From: Clostridia bacterium
GTDB taxonomy: Bacteria > Bacillota > Clostridia > Oscillospirales > CAG-272
Direction: 5' to 3'
Assembly (NCBI GenBank): GCA_017453255.1
Contig: JAFTKN010000031.1
Span: 1-48,275, forward strand
Length of the DNA stretch: 48,275 bases
Below the pieces are notes generated by a model, which saw nothing but the letters and a program-made list of their open reading frames with translations, searched no databases and was not told where the DNA came from. Of this stretch, positions 9,645-16,714 are shown piece by piece. The translations under genes and the position numbers were made by a program. Every line of letters begins with the position of its first letter. The first letter of the stretch is position 1.

Positions 9645-9673
9645 TTGCAAAATCTAAAAACCTATGCTATAAT
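9645..9673 (+). promoter_or_regulatory. Promoter of tRNA-Glu
   Basis: TTGCAA (9645-9650), a 17-bp spacer, and TATAAT (9668-9673) with an extended -10, 19 bp before the mature tRNA. Confidence 0.8.
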
Positions 9674-9692
9674 ACATAAGCATTTGACAAAT

Positions 9693-9767
9693 GGCCCGTT
9701 GGTCAAGCGGCTAAGACACGGCCCTCTCAAGGCTGAAACGGGAGTTCGATTCTCCCACGGGTCACCA
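9693..9767 (+). tRNA. tRNA-Glu (anticodon CTC), CCA encoded
   Basis: A complete cloverleaf. The acceptor stem GGCCCGT pairs with ACGGGTC (one G-T). The anticodon arm CGGCC-CTCTCAA-GGCTG places CTC at positions 34-36 (9724-9732 region), reading GAG. The T-arm carries GTTCGAT. The discriminator A and an encoded CCA end the gene at 9767. It has its own promoter and terminator, so it is a single-gene transcript. Confidence 0.95.
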
Positions 9768-9770
9768 AAA

Positions 9771-9805
9771 ATCGACAAGTTTCGACAGAAGCTTGTCGAT
9801 TTTTT
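9771..9805 (+). terminator. Terminator of tRNA-Glu
   Basis: The stem ATCGACAAG (9771-9779) pairs with CTTGTCGAT (9792-9800), followed by a run of T. Confidence 0.85.
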
Positions 9806-9809
9806 ATTT

Positions 9810-9973
9810 GTGCCACAGGTACAACATCATTTGACCGAAGGTCAACATCATTTTGAGCAAAGCGAGAACATCATTGCCGTTTACGGCACAAACAAACGAT
9901 GTTGCACCTTGTGCAAATGATGTGCTTCGCAACGATGTGATGCCCTGCATCAATGAAGTTGCGCTCCGCTCAA
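9810..9973. repeat. Array of mini-hairpins with 3-base loops and ACATCATT spacers
   Basis: Short palindromes with 3-4-base loops are separated by an 8-base spacer. The first half carries ACATCATT at 9824, 9845 and 9868. The second half carries its reverse complement AATGATGT, or one-base variants, at 9895, 9916, 9931 and 9952. Clear hairpins are TTGACC-GAA-GGTCAA (9831-9845), TGCCG-TTTA-CGGCA, TGCAC-CTT-GTGCA (9903-9915), TGC-TTC-GCA and GATGC-CCT-GCATC (9939-9951). The stems differ in sequence while the spacers are conserved. The open frames across it show no protein-like composition. It is not a CRISPR: repeats are too short and units too close. Confidence 0.75.
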
Positions 9974-10041
9974 ACGGAAAGAACGCGTCAGTTAAACTCC
10001 AAACGAAAAAGCGTCAAAATATCTTTTTTGTCCGCCTTCAC

Positions 10042-10085
10042 AGCAAAACAAAAAGCACTCCTTTTGGAGTGCTTTTTGTTTTGCT
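10042..10085. terminator. Long perfect hairpin, terminator-like in both directions
   Basis: A near-perfect stem of about 20 bp around the loop TTTT; AGCACTCC pairs with GGAGTGCT, flanked by CAAAACAAAA and TTTTGTTTTG. T-runs on both strands make it a possible bidirectional terminator, though no gene ends here. Confidence 0.6.
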
Positions 10086-10281
10086 GACCCTGTGTGGCAG
10101 TATTGAGCTTACCTTTGTGCTATGCACAAATGGAGTTCGCATTTTTGACTAAGACCGTTGTCAACTTGTTAGCAAAGGTCAGGCAAAAATAGCTTGCATA
10201 GCGAGCCTTCTCCCTATATTTTCAATGACACTCACAAAAGTGTCCTTTTTGTTTTGCTGACCTTGTGTAGCAGTGCCGAGC
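10072..10281. repeat. Direct repeat pair in non-coding DNA
   Basis: The segment at 10072-10110 (starting CTTTTTGTTTTGCTGACC) recurs with few changes at 10245-10281. Each copy follows a hairpin with a terminator-like T-run. No coding sequence is visible from 9806 to 10488; the stretch is built from small palindromes and this duplication. Confidence 0.7.
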
Positions 10282-10283
10282 CA

Positions 10284-10306
10284 CTTGTATATATTATATA
10301 TACAAG
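10284..10306. repeat. Perfect A/T-rich hairpin
   Basis: CTTGTATATA-TTA-TATATACAAG: a perfect 10-bp stem with a 3-base loop, flanked by GTGCC-type sequence. It again has the 3-base loop seen in the array at 9810-9973. Confidence 0.7.
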
Positions 10307-10336
10307 CACACGTCACAGTGCCATTTAATAAAAATT

Positions 10337-10401
10337 ATGAATGCTTTATTGCTGTTACAATTTTTGTAATCTTCAATATGTAAATTATTACATGCATTCA
10401 T
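10337..10401. other. Branched palindrome (multi-stem fold)
   Basis: The outer stem ATGAATGC (10337-10344) pairs with GCATTCAT (10394-10401) and encloses two hairpins, TTACAA-TTT-TTGTAA (10355-10369) and GTAA-ATTA-TTAC (10380-10391). If transcribed it would form a small branched RNA in the 3' region of the GH10 transcript. Function unknown. Confidence 0.45.
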
Positions 10402-10467
10402 TGTAACATCTCTTTTCAAAAAACGTTAAAATCATATACTATTTAATATTTCCGCACCTTAAGCATC

Positions 10468-10491
10468 TAAAAACAAGAGCCCTCTTTGTCA
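10468..10491 (-). terminator. Weak terminator at the end of the GH10 gene
   Basis: On the minus strand the stop codon TGA is followed directly by a short imperfect stem (ACAA..GAG / CTCTTGT) and TTTTT. The loop is very small, so efficiency is doubtful. Confidence 0.4.
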
Positions 10492-11841
10492 AATAATTAT
10501 TCTTATATTGTTATCCTTCTTTGAAGACAAGGTAACTGATTTTACTGTTGTTTTTCCATTTGCCGTTACCTTAATTTCATAATCTCCATAGAAGCCACGA
10601 AGCTTTGCCTCACCATTTGTTATACTTGCTCTAAGCTTTGTGCGCCATCTTTTGTTTATCAGCTCGTCGAGGATACGATACGCAGGCTTAGGAGTCATAT
10701 CAAAGCGGAGCAGTCCGCCATAATAAACATTCTCTCCAATGGTCATGTTGCCTTGCGACTCACGTATTTTTTCGGGTATTTTTTCGGGGTTATGTATGTA
10801 TGCATAGCCGTCAATCAAATTCCAATAAATTATCTGCTCCATTTTAGGGTGCGAGAACCAAACAGTATAAAGGTATTCAATAATTTTAGCTTGTATTTCC
10901 TCATCAAGAGGGGAGCTTGAATAAGCAGGAATTGTTATTTCTGTAACCTGTAAGAAATTTACAAGGTTGGAATACAAATTCAACTGATTGTATAGATGAA
11001 CAGGGTTGTACAGCTTTTTCGATTTTTCAAGCTCCTCTTCTCTTGAATAAAACATATGAAATTGCATTCCCATAGCATCTATTCGTGCGCCCTTAAGCAT
11101 TGTAGCCTCAGTGTAGGCATAGTATGGCGCTACGCATTTACATTCATAAAGCCAAGCCTCCGCAGTTCCCTCGTTTATTGCAAGCTGATTTTTTGGAAAA
11201 TACTTATCTGCAGTTTTGTATGTCCACTCAAGAAAAGAGGGGTGTGTATAAAATTCTGTTACGCCCTCGCCCCAATACATTTCATTCGTAACCTCAATTG
11301 TGCGTATTTTGTCAGCGTATCTATCAGATATTTCTTTAAATCTACGCTCTAACTCTATCTTTACTGTTTCTATGGGTGCACCCTTTAACCAAAGAGGAAA
11401 TGTTTGGTCAAAGGCCAATGAATGCTCACGAGGCTCAATGTCGTGCTTTTCGCAATACTCCATACACAAGTCAATAGGAGGACGACGATAAAATTTATAG
11501 GAGTCCTTGTCATATCTTAAAACTCCCTTTGTTTCCTCAATAGCATTCCAATAAAACGGAAGAGTAGCCATATTAAAAACATCCTTGAAATAGTTCTTGT
11601 AAAGCTGATTTTTTTCCTCTGTTTCGAGCTCATCAAGCATAAATAAGTTAGCACCAAATTTAAACTCGTGCTTAGTCTGATTCATCTCAATTTCTGCATT
11701 TTTTACAGCATTACCACTTTCGTCAACAACTGAAACGATTATGTCACCCTTGCGATATTTTTCTATGTTGGGATATACTGTTTTTTCAAAAAAATCCTTA
11801 TTGTCCTCAAAGTATTTAAGCACCTCTGTCCTTTTGATCAT
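10489..11841 (-). CDS. GH10 endo-1,4-beta-xylanase, cytosolic
   Basis: A 450-residue glycoside hydrolase family 10 protein. A short beta domain (about 25-75; VSVVDESGNAVKNAEIEM) precedes the TIM barrel (about 80-390). The acid/base is Glu187 in EVTNEM and the nucleophile Glu301 in QVTEITIPAY, both canonical. An active-site histidine block HSLAFDQTFPLW is also present. A C-terminal beta module (about 395-450) follows. No signal peptide is present, so this is an intracellular xylanase that probably shortens imported xylo-oligosaccharides. It is divergent from the GH43 gene, 151 bp apart, and the two probably form one functional pair. The start has GAGG 8 bases upstream. Confidence 0.9.
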   Translation of the reverse strand: MIKRTEVLKYFEDNKDFFEKTVYPNIEKYRKGDIIVSVVDESGNAVKNAEIEMNQTKHEFKFGANLFMLDELETEEKNQLYKNYFKDVFNMATLPFYWNAIEETKGVLRYDKDSYKFYRRPPIDLCMEYCEKHDIEPREHSLAFDQTFPLWLKGAPIETVKIELERRFKEISDRYADKIRTIEVTNEMYWGEGVTEFYTHPSFLEWTYKTADKYFPKNQLAINEGTAEAWLYECKCVAPYYAYTEATMLKGARIDAMGMQFHMFYSREEELEKSKKLYNPVHLYNQLNLYSNLVNFLQVTEITIPAYSSSPLDEEIQAKIIEYLYTVWFSHPKMEQIIYWNLIDGYAYIHNPEKIPEKIRESQGNMTIGENVYYGGLLRFDMTPKPAYRILDELINKRWRTKLRASITNGEAKLRGFYGDYEIKVTANGKTTVKSVTLSSKKDNNIRIII

Positions 11842-11875
11842 CTTTGAAACCTCGCATGCTTTATTAGTAAGAAAT

Positions 11876-11881
11876 ATTATA
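11876..11881 (-). promoter_or_regulatory. Extended -10 promoter of the GH10 gene
   Basis: TATAAT on the minus strand preceded by TGTGA. The -35 position (11899-11904) reads TTTCTT, a poor match, so activation or reliance on the extended -10 is likely. Confidence 0.55.
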
Positions 11882-11936
11882 TCACATAGTAAGAGAAAAA
11901 GAAAGGTAAAATTTTAAAAAGTATAAATCGTGAGTG

Positions 11937-11965
11937 TTGCATTTTTCTTCTGACCATGATATACT
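11937..11965 (+). promoter_or_regulatory. Promoter of the GH43 gene
   Basis: TTGCAT (11937-11942), a 17-bp spacer and TATACT (11960-11965), 27 bp before the ATG. It lies back-to-back with the GH10 promoter, so a shared regulator site may sit in the 11882-11936 gap. Confidence 0.7.
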
Positions 11966-11992
11966 CAATATATAATATTAAGGAGAACTGCT

Positions 11993-13456
11993 ATGAATCA
12001 AATTTTCAATCCATTTTTACCATTAAATGAATATATTCCTGATGGAGAGCCACACGTTTTTGGCGACAGAGTGTATGTATATGGCTCACACGATAAGGAG
12101 GGTGGCGACTTTTTCTGTATGCTTGACTATGTTACATATTCAGCACCAATAGATAATTTGAAAAATTGGCGATATGAGGGCGTAATTTATAGGGCAAGTC
12201 AAGATCCAGACTATGTAAATCATAAATTTATGTACGCACCTGACGTAGTTAGGGGTAATGACGGAAGATATTATTTATATTATTCCTTAGCCGACAGGCA
12301 TGAGTGTAGCTACCTTATGAGCGTAGCAGTTTGCGATACCCCTTGTGGTAATTTTGAATTTTTAGGCTATGTAAAATATCCAAATGGTACTCCGGTTAAG
12401 CACGGAATTATATTTGACCCAGGACTAATAAACGATAACGGAAGAACCTATCTATACTATGGCGTGTGGTATGATTTTGACGAAAATCCAAGCTATACCA
12501 AGGAGCAAAGCATTAAAAAGCAAATGGAAATGTATAATAAAACTCGTGAAGAAATTGAAAGCACCGAGGGTGGAGTTCAAGGACCATTTGTTGTGGAGCT
12601 TTGCGAGGATATGATGACAATTAAAGACACTCCTAAGCATATTTTCCCAATTATCTATAAGGGAACGGACTTTGAGGGATATGAGTTTTATGAGGCAAGC
12701 TCGATGAGAAAAATAGGCGATAAATACTATTTTATCTACTCAACCTACAATCAGCACGAGCTTGCGTATGCAACAAGTGATTATCCTGACAGAGATTTTA
12801 AATTTGGTGGCGTCATCGTTTCAAATGGTGATATTGGTTATCAGGGAAGATTACCAAAGGACAGACTAAACAGAACAAATAATAATCATGGTAGCATTGA
12901 AAATATAAATGGTAAGTGGTATGTTTTCTATCATAGACACACTCACAAAAGTCCATATTCACGTCAGGCATGCGCAGAGAGAATTGAAATTTTACCAGAT
13001 GGAAAGATTCCACAGGTTGAAATTACAAGCTGTGGCTTAAATGGTGGTCCACTTAAGGCAGAGGGCAAATTCCCTGCAATAATTTGCTGTAATCTGACAG
13101 ACGGAAATATGCCTCATGGTAGCCTTGATAGAGTAGGACCACACGTTGTTTGCAAAAATGAGGAAAGAATTATTAGCGAAATTGGCAAAAACACCCTAAT
13201 CGCTTATAAATATTTTACCCTAAAGGGAAATGAAACGATAGGCATAAAATATCGCACCTGCAAAGAAGCTCCAAACGGCAAGCTATATGTAAAATTAGCA
13301 GAAAAGGGTGACTACGTGGCTGAATTTGATATAAAAGACAGCAGGGAATGGACAGAAATTGAAGCAAAATTAAGCTTATCAGGTGGTATTTACCCAATTT
13401 ACCTTGAATATCAAGGCAAGGGGCTAATTGACCTTATAGAAATTTATTTTAAATAA
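11993..13456 (+). CDS. GH43 beta-xylosidase / arabinofuranosidase-like
   Basis: A 487-residue family 43 enzyme with a five-bladed propeller (about 10-350) and a C-terminal beta-sandwich (about 360-487) resembling a carbohydrate-binding module. The predicted catalytic set is Asp17 (YIPDGEPH, base), Asp142 (IIFDPG, pKa modulator) and Glu234 (EFYEASSMRK, acid). No signal peptide, so cytosolic. With the neighbouring GH10 it would convert short xylan or arabinoxylan fragments to monosaccharides. The start has TAAGGAG 8 bases upstream. Whether xylosidase or arabinofuranosidase cannot be decided from sequence alone. Confidence 0.88.
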   Translation: MNQIFNPFLPLNEYIPDGEPHVFGDRVYVYGSHDKEGGDFFCMLDYVTYSAPIDNLKNWRYEGVIYRASQDPDYVNHKFMYAPDVVRGNDGRYYLYYSLADRHECSYLMSVAVCDTPCGNFEFLGYVKYPNGTPVKHGIIFDPGLINDNGRTYLYYGVWYDFDENPSYTKEQSIKKQMEMYNKTREEIESTEGGVQGPFVVELCEDMMTIKDTPKHIFPIIYKGTDFEGYEFYEASSMRKIGDKYYFIYSTYNQHELAYATSDYPDRDFKFGGVIVSNGDIGYQGRLPKDRLNRTNNNHGSIENINGKWYVFYHRHTHKSPYSRQACAERIEILPDGKIPQVEITSCGLNGGPLKAEGKFPAIICCNLTDGNMPHGSLDRVGPHVVCKNEERIISEIGKNTLIAYKYFTLKGNETIGIKYRTCKEAPNGKLYVKLAEKGDYVAEFDIKDSREWTEIEAKLSLSGGIYPIYLEYQGKGLIDLIEIYFK

Positions 13457-13462
13457 ATATTA

Positions 13463-13491
13463 TTGACTTTATATAATTTGTATGCTAAAAT
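13463..13491 (+). promoter_or_regulatory. Promoter of the valS T-box transcript
   Basis: TTGACT (13463-13468), a 17-bp spacer and TAAAAT (13486-13491) with an extended -10 (TGC). Confidence 0.8.
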
Positions 13492-13496
13492 ATTCT

Positions 13497-13731
13497 AAAC
13501 ACAATGACAAAGAGGAGTAGATATGTAAATATACCTCAAAGAGAGCCGAGGATGGTGTGATTTCGGTAGGTGATACATAACGAAGGTAGCTTTCGAGTGG
13601 TAGTGGTGAAATTAAGTAGTCACTAACGGTTTCTTCCGTTATAAAGACAAGAGTGTGCATTTATAATGCAAATTCAGGTGGTACCACGCATATTTGCGCC
13701 CTGACGATTTTCTTTCGTCAGGGCTTTTTTT
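13497..13731 (+). promoter_or_regulatory. T-box riboswitch controlling valS
   Basis: A T-box leader. Stem I shows AGAGAG and GGTGTGATTTCGG landmarks. A likely GUA (Val) specifier lies at 13586-13588 inside CGAAGGTAGC. Stem III is AACGG...CCGTT. The T-box sequence GGTGGTACCACGC (13677-13689) can pair with uncharged tRNA. The terminator is GCCCTGACGA (13698-13707) / TCGTCAGGGC (13715-13724) with seven T. Uncharged tRNA-Val should favour the antiterminator and raise valine tRNA synthetase. The specifier assignment is inferred from the pattern and the downstream gene. Confidence 0.92.
13698..13731 (+). terminator. Regulated terminator of the T-box
   Basis: A 10-bp GC-rich stem, a 7-base loop and TTTTTTT. 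Its left arm overlaps the antiterminator partner of the T-box motif. Confidence 0.9.
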
Positions 13732-13760
13732 GTTTGTGCCTATTTCCCCTAACAGATAAT

Positions 13761-13937
13761 TTTTAGCAAAAACCTACCTTGAAAAGCTTCGCAAGGCACT
13801 TGCCTACAGACGCTAAAGAGTATGCTGGCTTCGTGCCTTACTCTCTTTTATTTGCATCTTGTTTGCTAAAATCTTATCTTTATATGTGAAATAGCCACTT
13901 AAAGTTATAATTTAGCAAAAACCTACCTTGAAAAGCT
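13761..13937. repeat. MITE-like element and 27-bp direct repeat inside the valS leader
   Basis: TTTTAGCAAA (13761-13770) and TTTGCTAAAA (13862-13871) are perfect 10-bp inverted ends of a 111-bp segment that contains further palindromes (AAGGCAC / GTGCCTT; GAGTA / TACTC). The first 27 bases after position 13761 are repeated exactly at 13911-13937, 149 bp downstream. All of this lies between the T-box terminator and the valS ribosome binding site. No transposase is present. Confidence 0.75.
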
Positions 13938-13987
13938 ACGGAAATTACGCACCTATAACTACAGTTAATTTTAAAGGAGAAAAATAT

Positions 13988-16612
13988 ATGAAAGAACTTG
14001 CAAAAACCTATGCCCCAAGTGAATTTGAGGAAAAAATCTATAAAAATTGGTGTGACAAGGGGTATTTCACCCCTGTGGTTGATAAATCAAAGCCACACTA
14101 TACAATCGTTATTCCACCACCAAACATCACAGGTCAGCTTCATATGGGACATGCCCTTGATAATACCTTACAGGATATTTTAATTCGCTATAAGAGAATG
14201 AACGGCTATGAAACATTATGGCTACCAGGTACTGACCACGCATCAATTGCAACCGAGGCAAAAATTGTTGAGGCTATGCGTAAGGAGGGCGTTACAAAGG
14301 AGGACATCGGTAGAGATGGCTTCTTAAAGCGTGCATGGGAATGGAAGGAGCAGTATGGTGGAAGAATCATATCTCAGCTCAAAAAGCTCGGTTCATCATG
14401 CGACTGGACAAGAGAGCGCTTTACACTTGACGAGGGCTGTAGCGAGGCTGTAAAGGAGGTATTTGTACGCCTTTACAACAAGGGACTTATTTATCGTGGA
14501 GAAAGAATTATCAACTGGTGTCCACATTGCCTAACATCAATTTCTGATGCAGAGGTTGAGTATGAGGATCAGGCAGGACATTTCTGGCACATTAAATATC
14601 CCTTTAAGGATGGTAGCGGATATCTTCAGTTTGCTACTACAAGACCTGAAACAATGCTCGGTGATACAGCAGTAGCAGTAAACCCTAAGGACGAAAGATA
14701 TAAGGACTTAATCGGAAAAACCCTTGTAATTCCACTCGTAGGCAGAGAAATCCCTGTTATAGCAGACGAATATGTTGAAATGGATTTTGGAACAGGTGTT
14801 GTAAAAATCACCCCAGCTCACGACCCTAATGACTTTGAGGTTGGTAAGCGCCATAATCTTCCAATTATTAACGTAATGACTCCTGATGCTAAGATTACAG
14901 AGGACTATCCAAAATATGCAGGAATGGATAGATATGAGGCAAGAAAAGCAATAGTTGAGGACTTAAAGGAGCAGGGCTACCTAATTAAGGTAGAGGACTA
15001 TTCACATAACGTAGGCACATGCTATCGCTGTGGAACAACCGTTGAGCCAAGAGTTTCTCTCCAATGGTTTGTAAAAATGGAGGAGCTTGCAAAGCCTGCA
15101 ATAAAGGCAGTAAGAGAAAAGGATATTCAATTTGTTCCAGCTCGCTTTGAAAAGAACTATTTCCACTGGATGGAAAATATAAGAGACTGGTGTATCTCTC
15201 GTCAGCTTTGGTGGGGACACAGAATACCTGCATTCTATTGCGACGATTGTGACGAAATAATCGTTACAAAGGACGAAAAGGCAGTTTGCCCTAAGTGTGG
15301 TAAGCAAATGCGTCAGGACCCTGACACACTTGATACATGGTTTAGCTCAGCACTCTGGCCATTTTCAACACTCGGTTGGCCAAACAAAACCGAGGATCTT
15401 GAGTATTTCTACCCAACAAACACACTTGTAACAGGCTACGATATTATTACCTTCTGGGTATCAAGAATGATATTTAGTGGTCTTGAATATATGGGTAAAA
15501 AGCCATTTGACACAGTTTTGATTCACGGCTTAGTGCGTGATGCCTTAGGTAGAAAAATGTCCAAATCCTTAGGTAATGGTATTGACCCACTTCTAATTAT
15601 TGAAAAGTATGGTGCAGACGCACTTCGCTTCGCCTTAGCATCTGGTAACTCACCAGGAAATGATATGCGTTTCTCTGACGAGAAGATTGAAAGTGCAAGA
15701 AACTTTGCAAACAAGCTTTGGAATGCAGCTCGCTTCGTTATGATGAACCTCGATATTGATAAGGTTGAAATGCCAAGCGAGGATAAGCTCGGTATTCAGG
15801 ATAAATGGGTTCTTTCTAAGCTCAATGAGCTTATTAAGAAGGTAAGAAATGGTCTTGATACCTATGAGCTCGGTATAGCCCTTGGCGAAATTTATGACTT
15901 TATCTGGGATATCCTTTGTGACTGGTATATTGAGCTTTCAAAGACAACACTTAGCCAAAAGGGTACTGAGCAAAATAAGGTATCACAAAGCGTTATTGTT
16001 TACGTGCTTGAAAGCACCTTAAAGCTACTTCATCCATTTATGCCATTTATCACAGAGGAAATTTATCTCTCCTTACCACACCTTGAAAGTAAGGAAAGCA
16101 TTATGATATCTACCTATCCAGAGGTAAATGAGAATTATAGCTTTGATAATGAAGCTGAAACTATGGAAAGAGTAATTGAGGCAATTAGAGCAATTAGACA
16201 AAGAAGAACAGAAATGAATGTTCCACCATCAAGAAAGGCAAAAATATTCATTTCTACAAAATATACAGATAGCTTTAACTCTGAAACTGCTGAATTCTTC
16301 AAAAAGCTTGCATCAGCCTCTGAGGTTGAGCTTGTTAATGAATACACAGGCGAAAACGCAGTACAAATTATCACCCACGCAGCCACAATATATATTCCAA
16401 TGGCTGAAATGGTTGATACAGAAAAGGAAAAGGCTCGCTTAGATTTGGAGCTAACTAAGGTACAGGGCGAGATTGACCGTTTGGTTAAGAAGCTTTCAAA
16501 TCAGGAGTTTGTAAGCAAAGCGCCTGAAAAGGTAGTAGAGGGCGAAAAGGCTAAGCTTGAAAAATACGAAAATACCAAAAAGGGTATTTTAGACGCAATC
16601 AAGGCACTTTAA
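13988..16612 (+). CDS. valS: Valine--tRNA ligase
   Basis: An 874-residue class I aminoacyl-tRNA synthetase that charges tRNA-Val. The HIGH signature is present as HMGH in [16 protein letters not shown]. The KMSKS signature lies in [13 protein letters not shown]1 editing-domain sequences ([16 protein letters not shown]) and cysteine pairs CYRCG and CPKCG lie between them. The C-terminal tail forms the family's coiled coil. The ATG at 13988 is chosen over the upstream frame start at 13928 because AAAGGAG (13973-13979) lies just before it and the protein then begins at the usual family position. Expression is governed by the T-box leader; a terminator follows immediately. Confidence 0.97.
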   Translation: MKELAKTYAPSEFEEKIYKNWCDKGYFTPVVDKSKPHYTIVIPPPNITGQLHMGHALDNTLQDILIRYKRMNGYETLWLPGTDHASIATEAKIVEAMRKEGVTKEDIGRDGFLKRAWEWKEQYGGRIISQLKKLGSSCDWTRERFTLDEGCSEAVKEVFVRLYNKGLIYRGERIINWCPHCLTSISDAEVEYEDQAGHFWHIKYPFKDGSGYLQFATTRPETMLGDTAVAVNPKDERYKDLIGKTLVIPLVGREIPVIADEYVEMDFGTGVVKITPAHDPNDFEVGKRHNLPIINVMTPDAKITEDYPKYAGMDRYEARKAIVEDLKEQGYLIKVEDYSHNVGTCYRCGTTVEPRVSLQWFVKMEELAKPAIKAVREKDIQFVPARFEKNYFHWMENIRDWCISRQLWWGHRIPAFYCDDCDEIIVTKDEKAVCPKCGKQMRQDPDTLDTWFSSALWPFSTLGWPNKTEDLEYFYPTNTLVTGYDIITFWVSRMIFSGLEYMGKKPFDTVLIHGLVRDALGRKMSKSLGNGIDPLLIIEKYGADALRFALASGNSPGNDMRFSDEKIESARNFANKLWNAARFVMMNLDIDKVEMPSEDKLGIQDKWVLSKLNELIKKVRNGLDTYELGIALGEIYDFIWDILCDWYIELSKTTLSQKGTEQNKVSQSVIVYVLESTLKLLHPFMPFITEEIYLSLPHLESKESIMISTYPEVNENYSFDNEAETMERVIEAIRAIRQRRTEMNVPPSRKAKIFISTKYTDSFNSETAEFFKKLASASEVELVNEYTGENAVQIITHAATIYIPMAEMVDTEKEKARLDLELTKVQGEIDRLVKKLSNQEFVSKAPEKVVEGEKAKLEKYENTKKGILDAIKAL

Positions 16613-16618
16613 GAACAA

Positions 16619-16650
16619 AAAACAGGAATTTTCAAATTCCTGTTTTTTTA
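16619..16650 (+). terminator. Terminator of valS
   Basis: A stem of about 12 bp (ACAGGAATTT / AAATTCCTGT), a 3-base loop TCA, and a T-run. Confidence 0.9.
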
Positions 16651-16714
16651 TTTAGTATTATCATAAAACCAACCTCTCTTAAATAAAATAAATTAAAAGA
16701 GAGGAAGTGATTTT

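Noticed and set aside
9810..9973. CRISPR array
   Set aside because: Conserved unit is only 8 bases, intervals are 13-15 bases, orientation flips midway, and no cas gene is present.
9645..10152. Two overlapping open frames covering the tRNA-Glu and the hairpin array
   Set aside because: They run through the tRNA gene, its terminator and the palindromes, have no ribosome binding site, and their composition follows the repeats.
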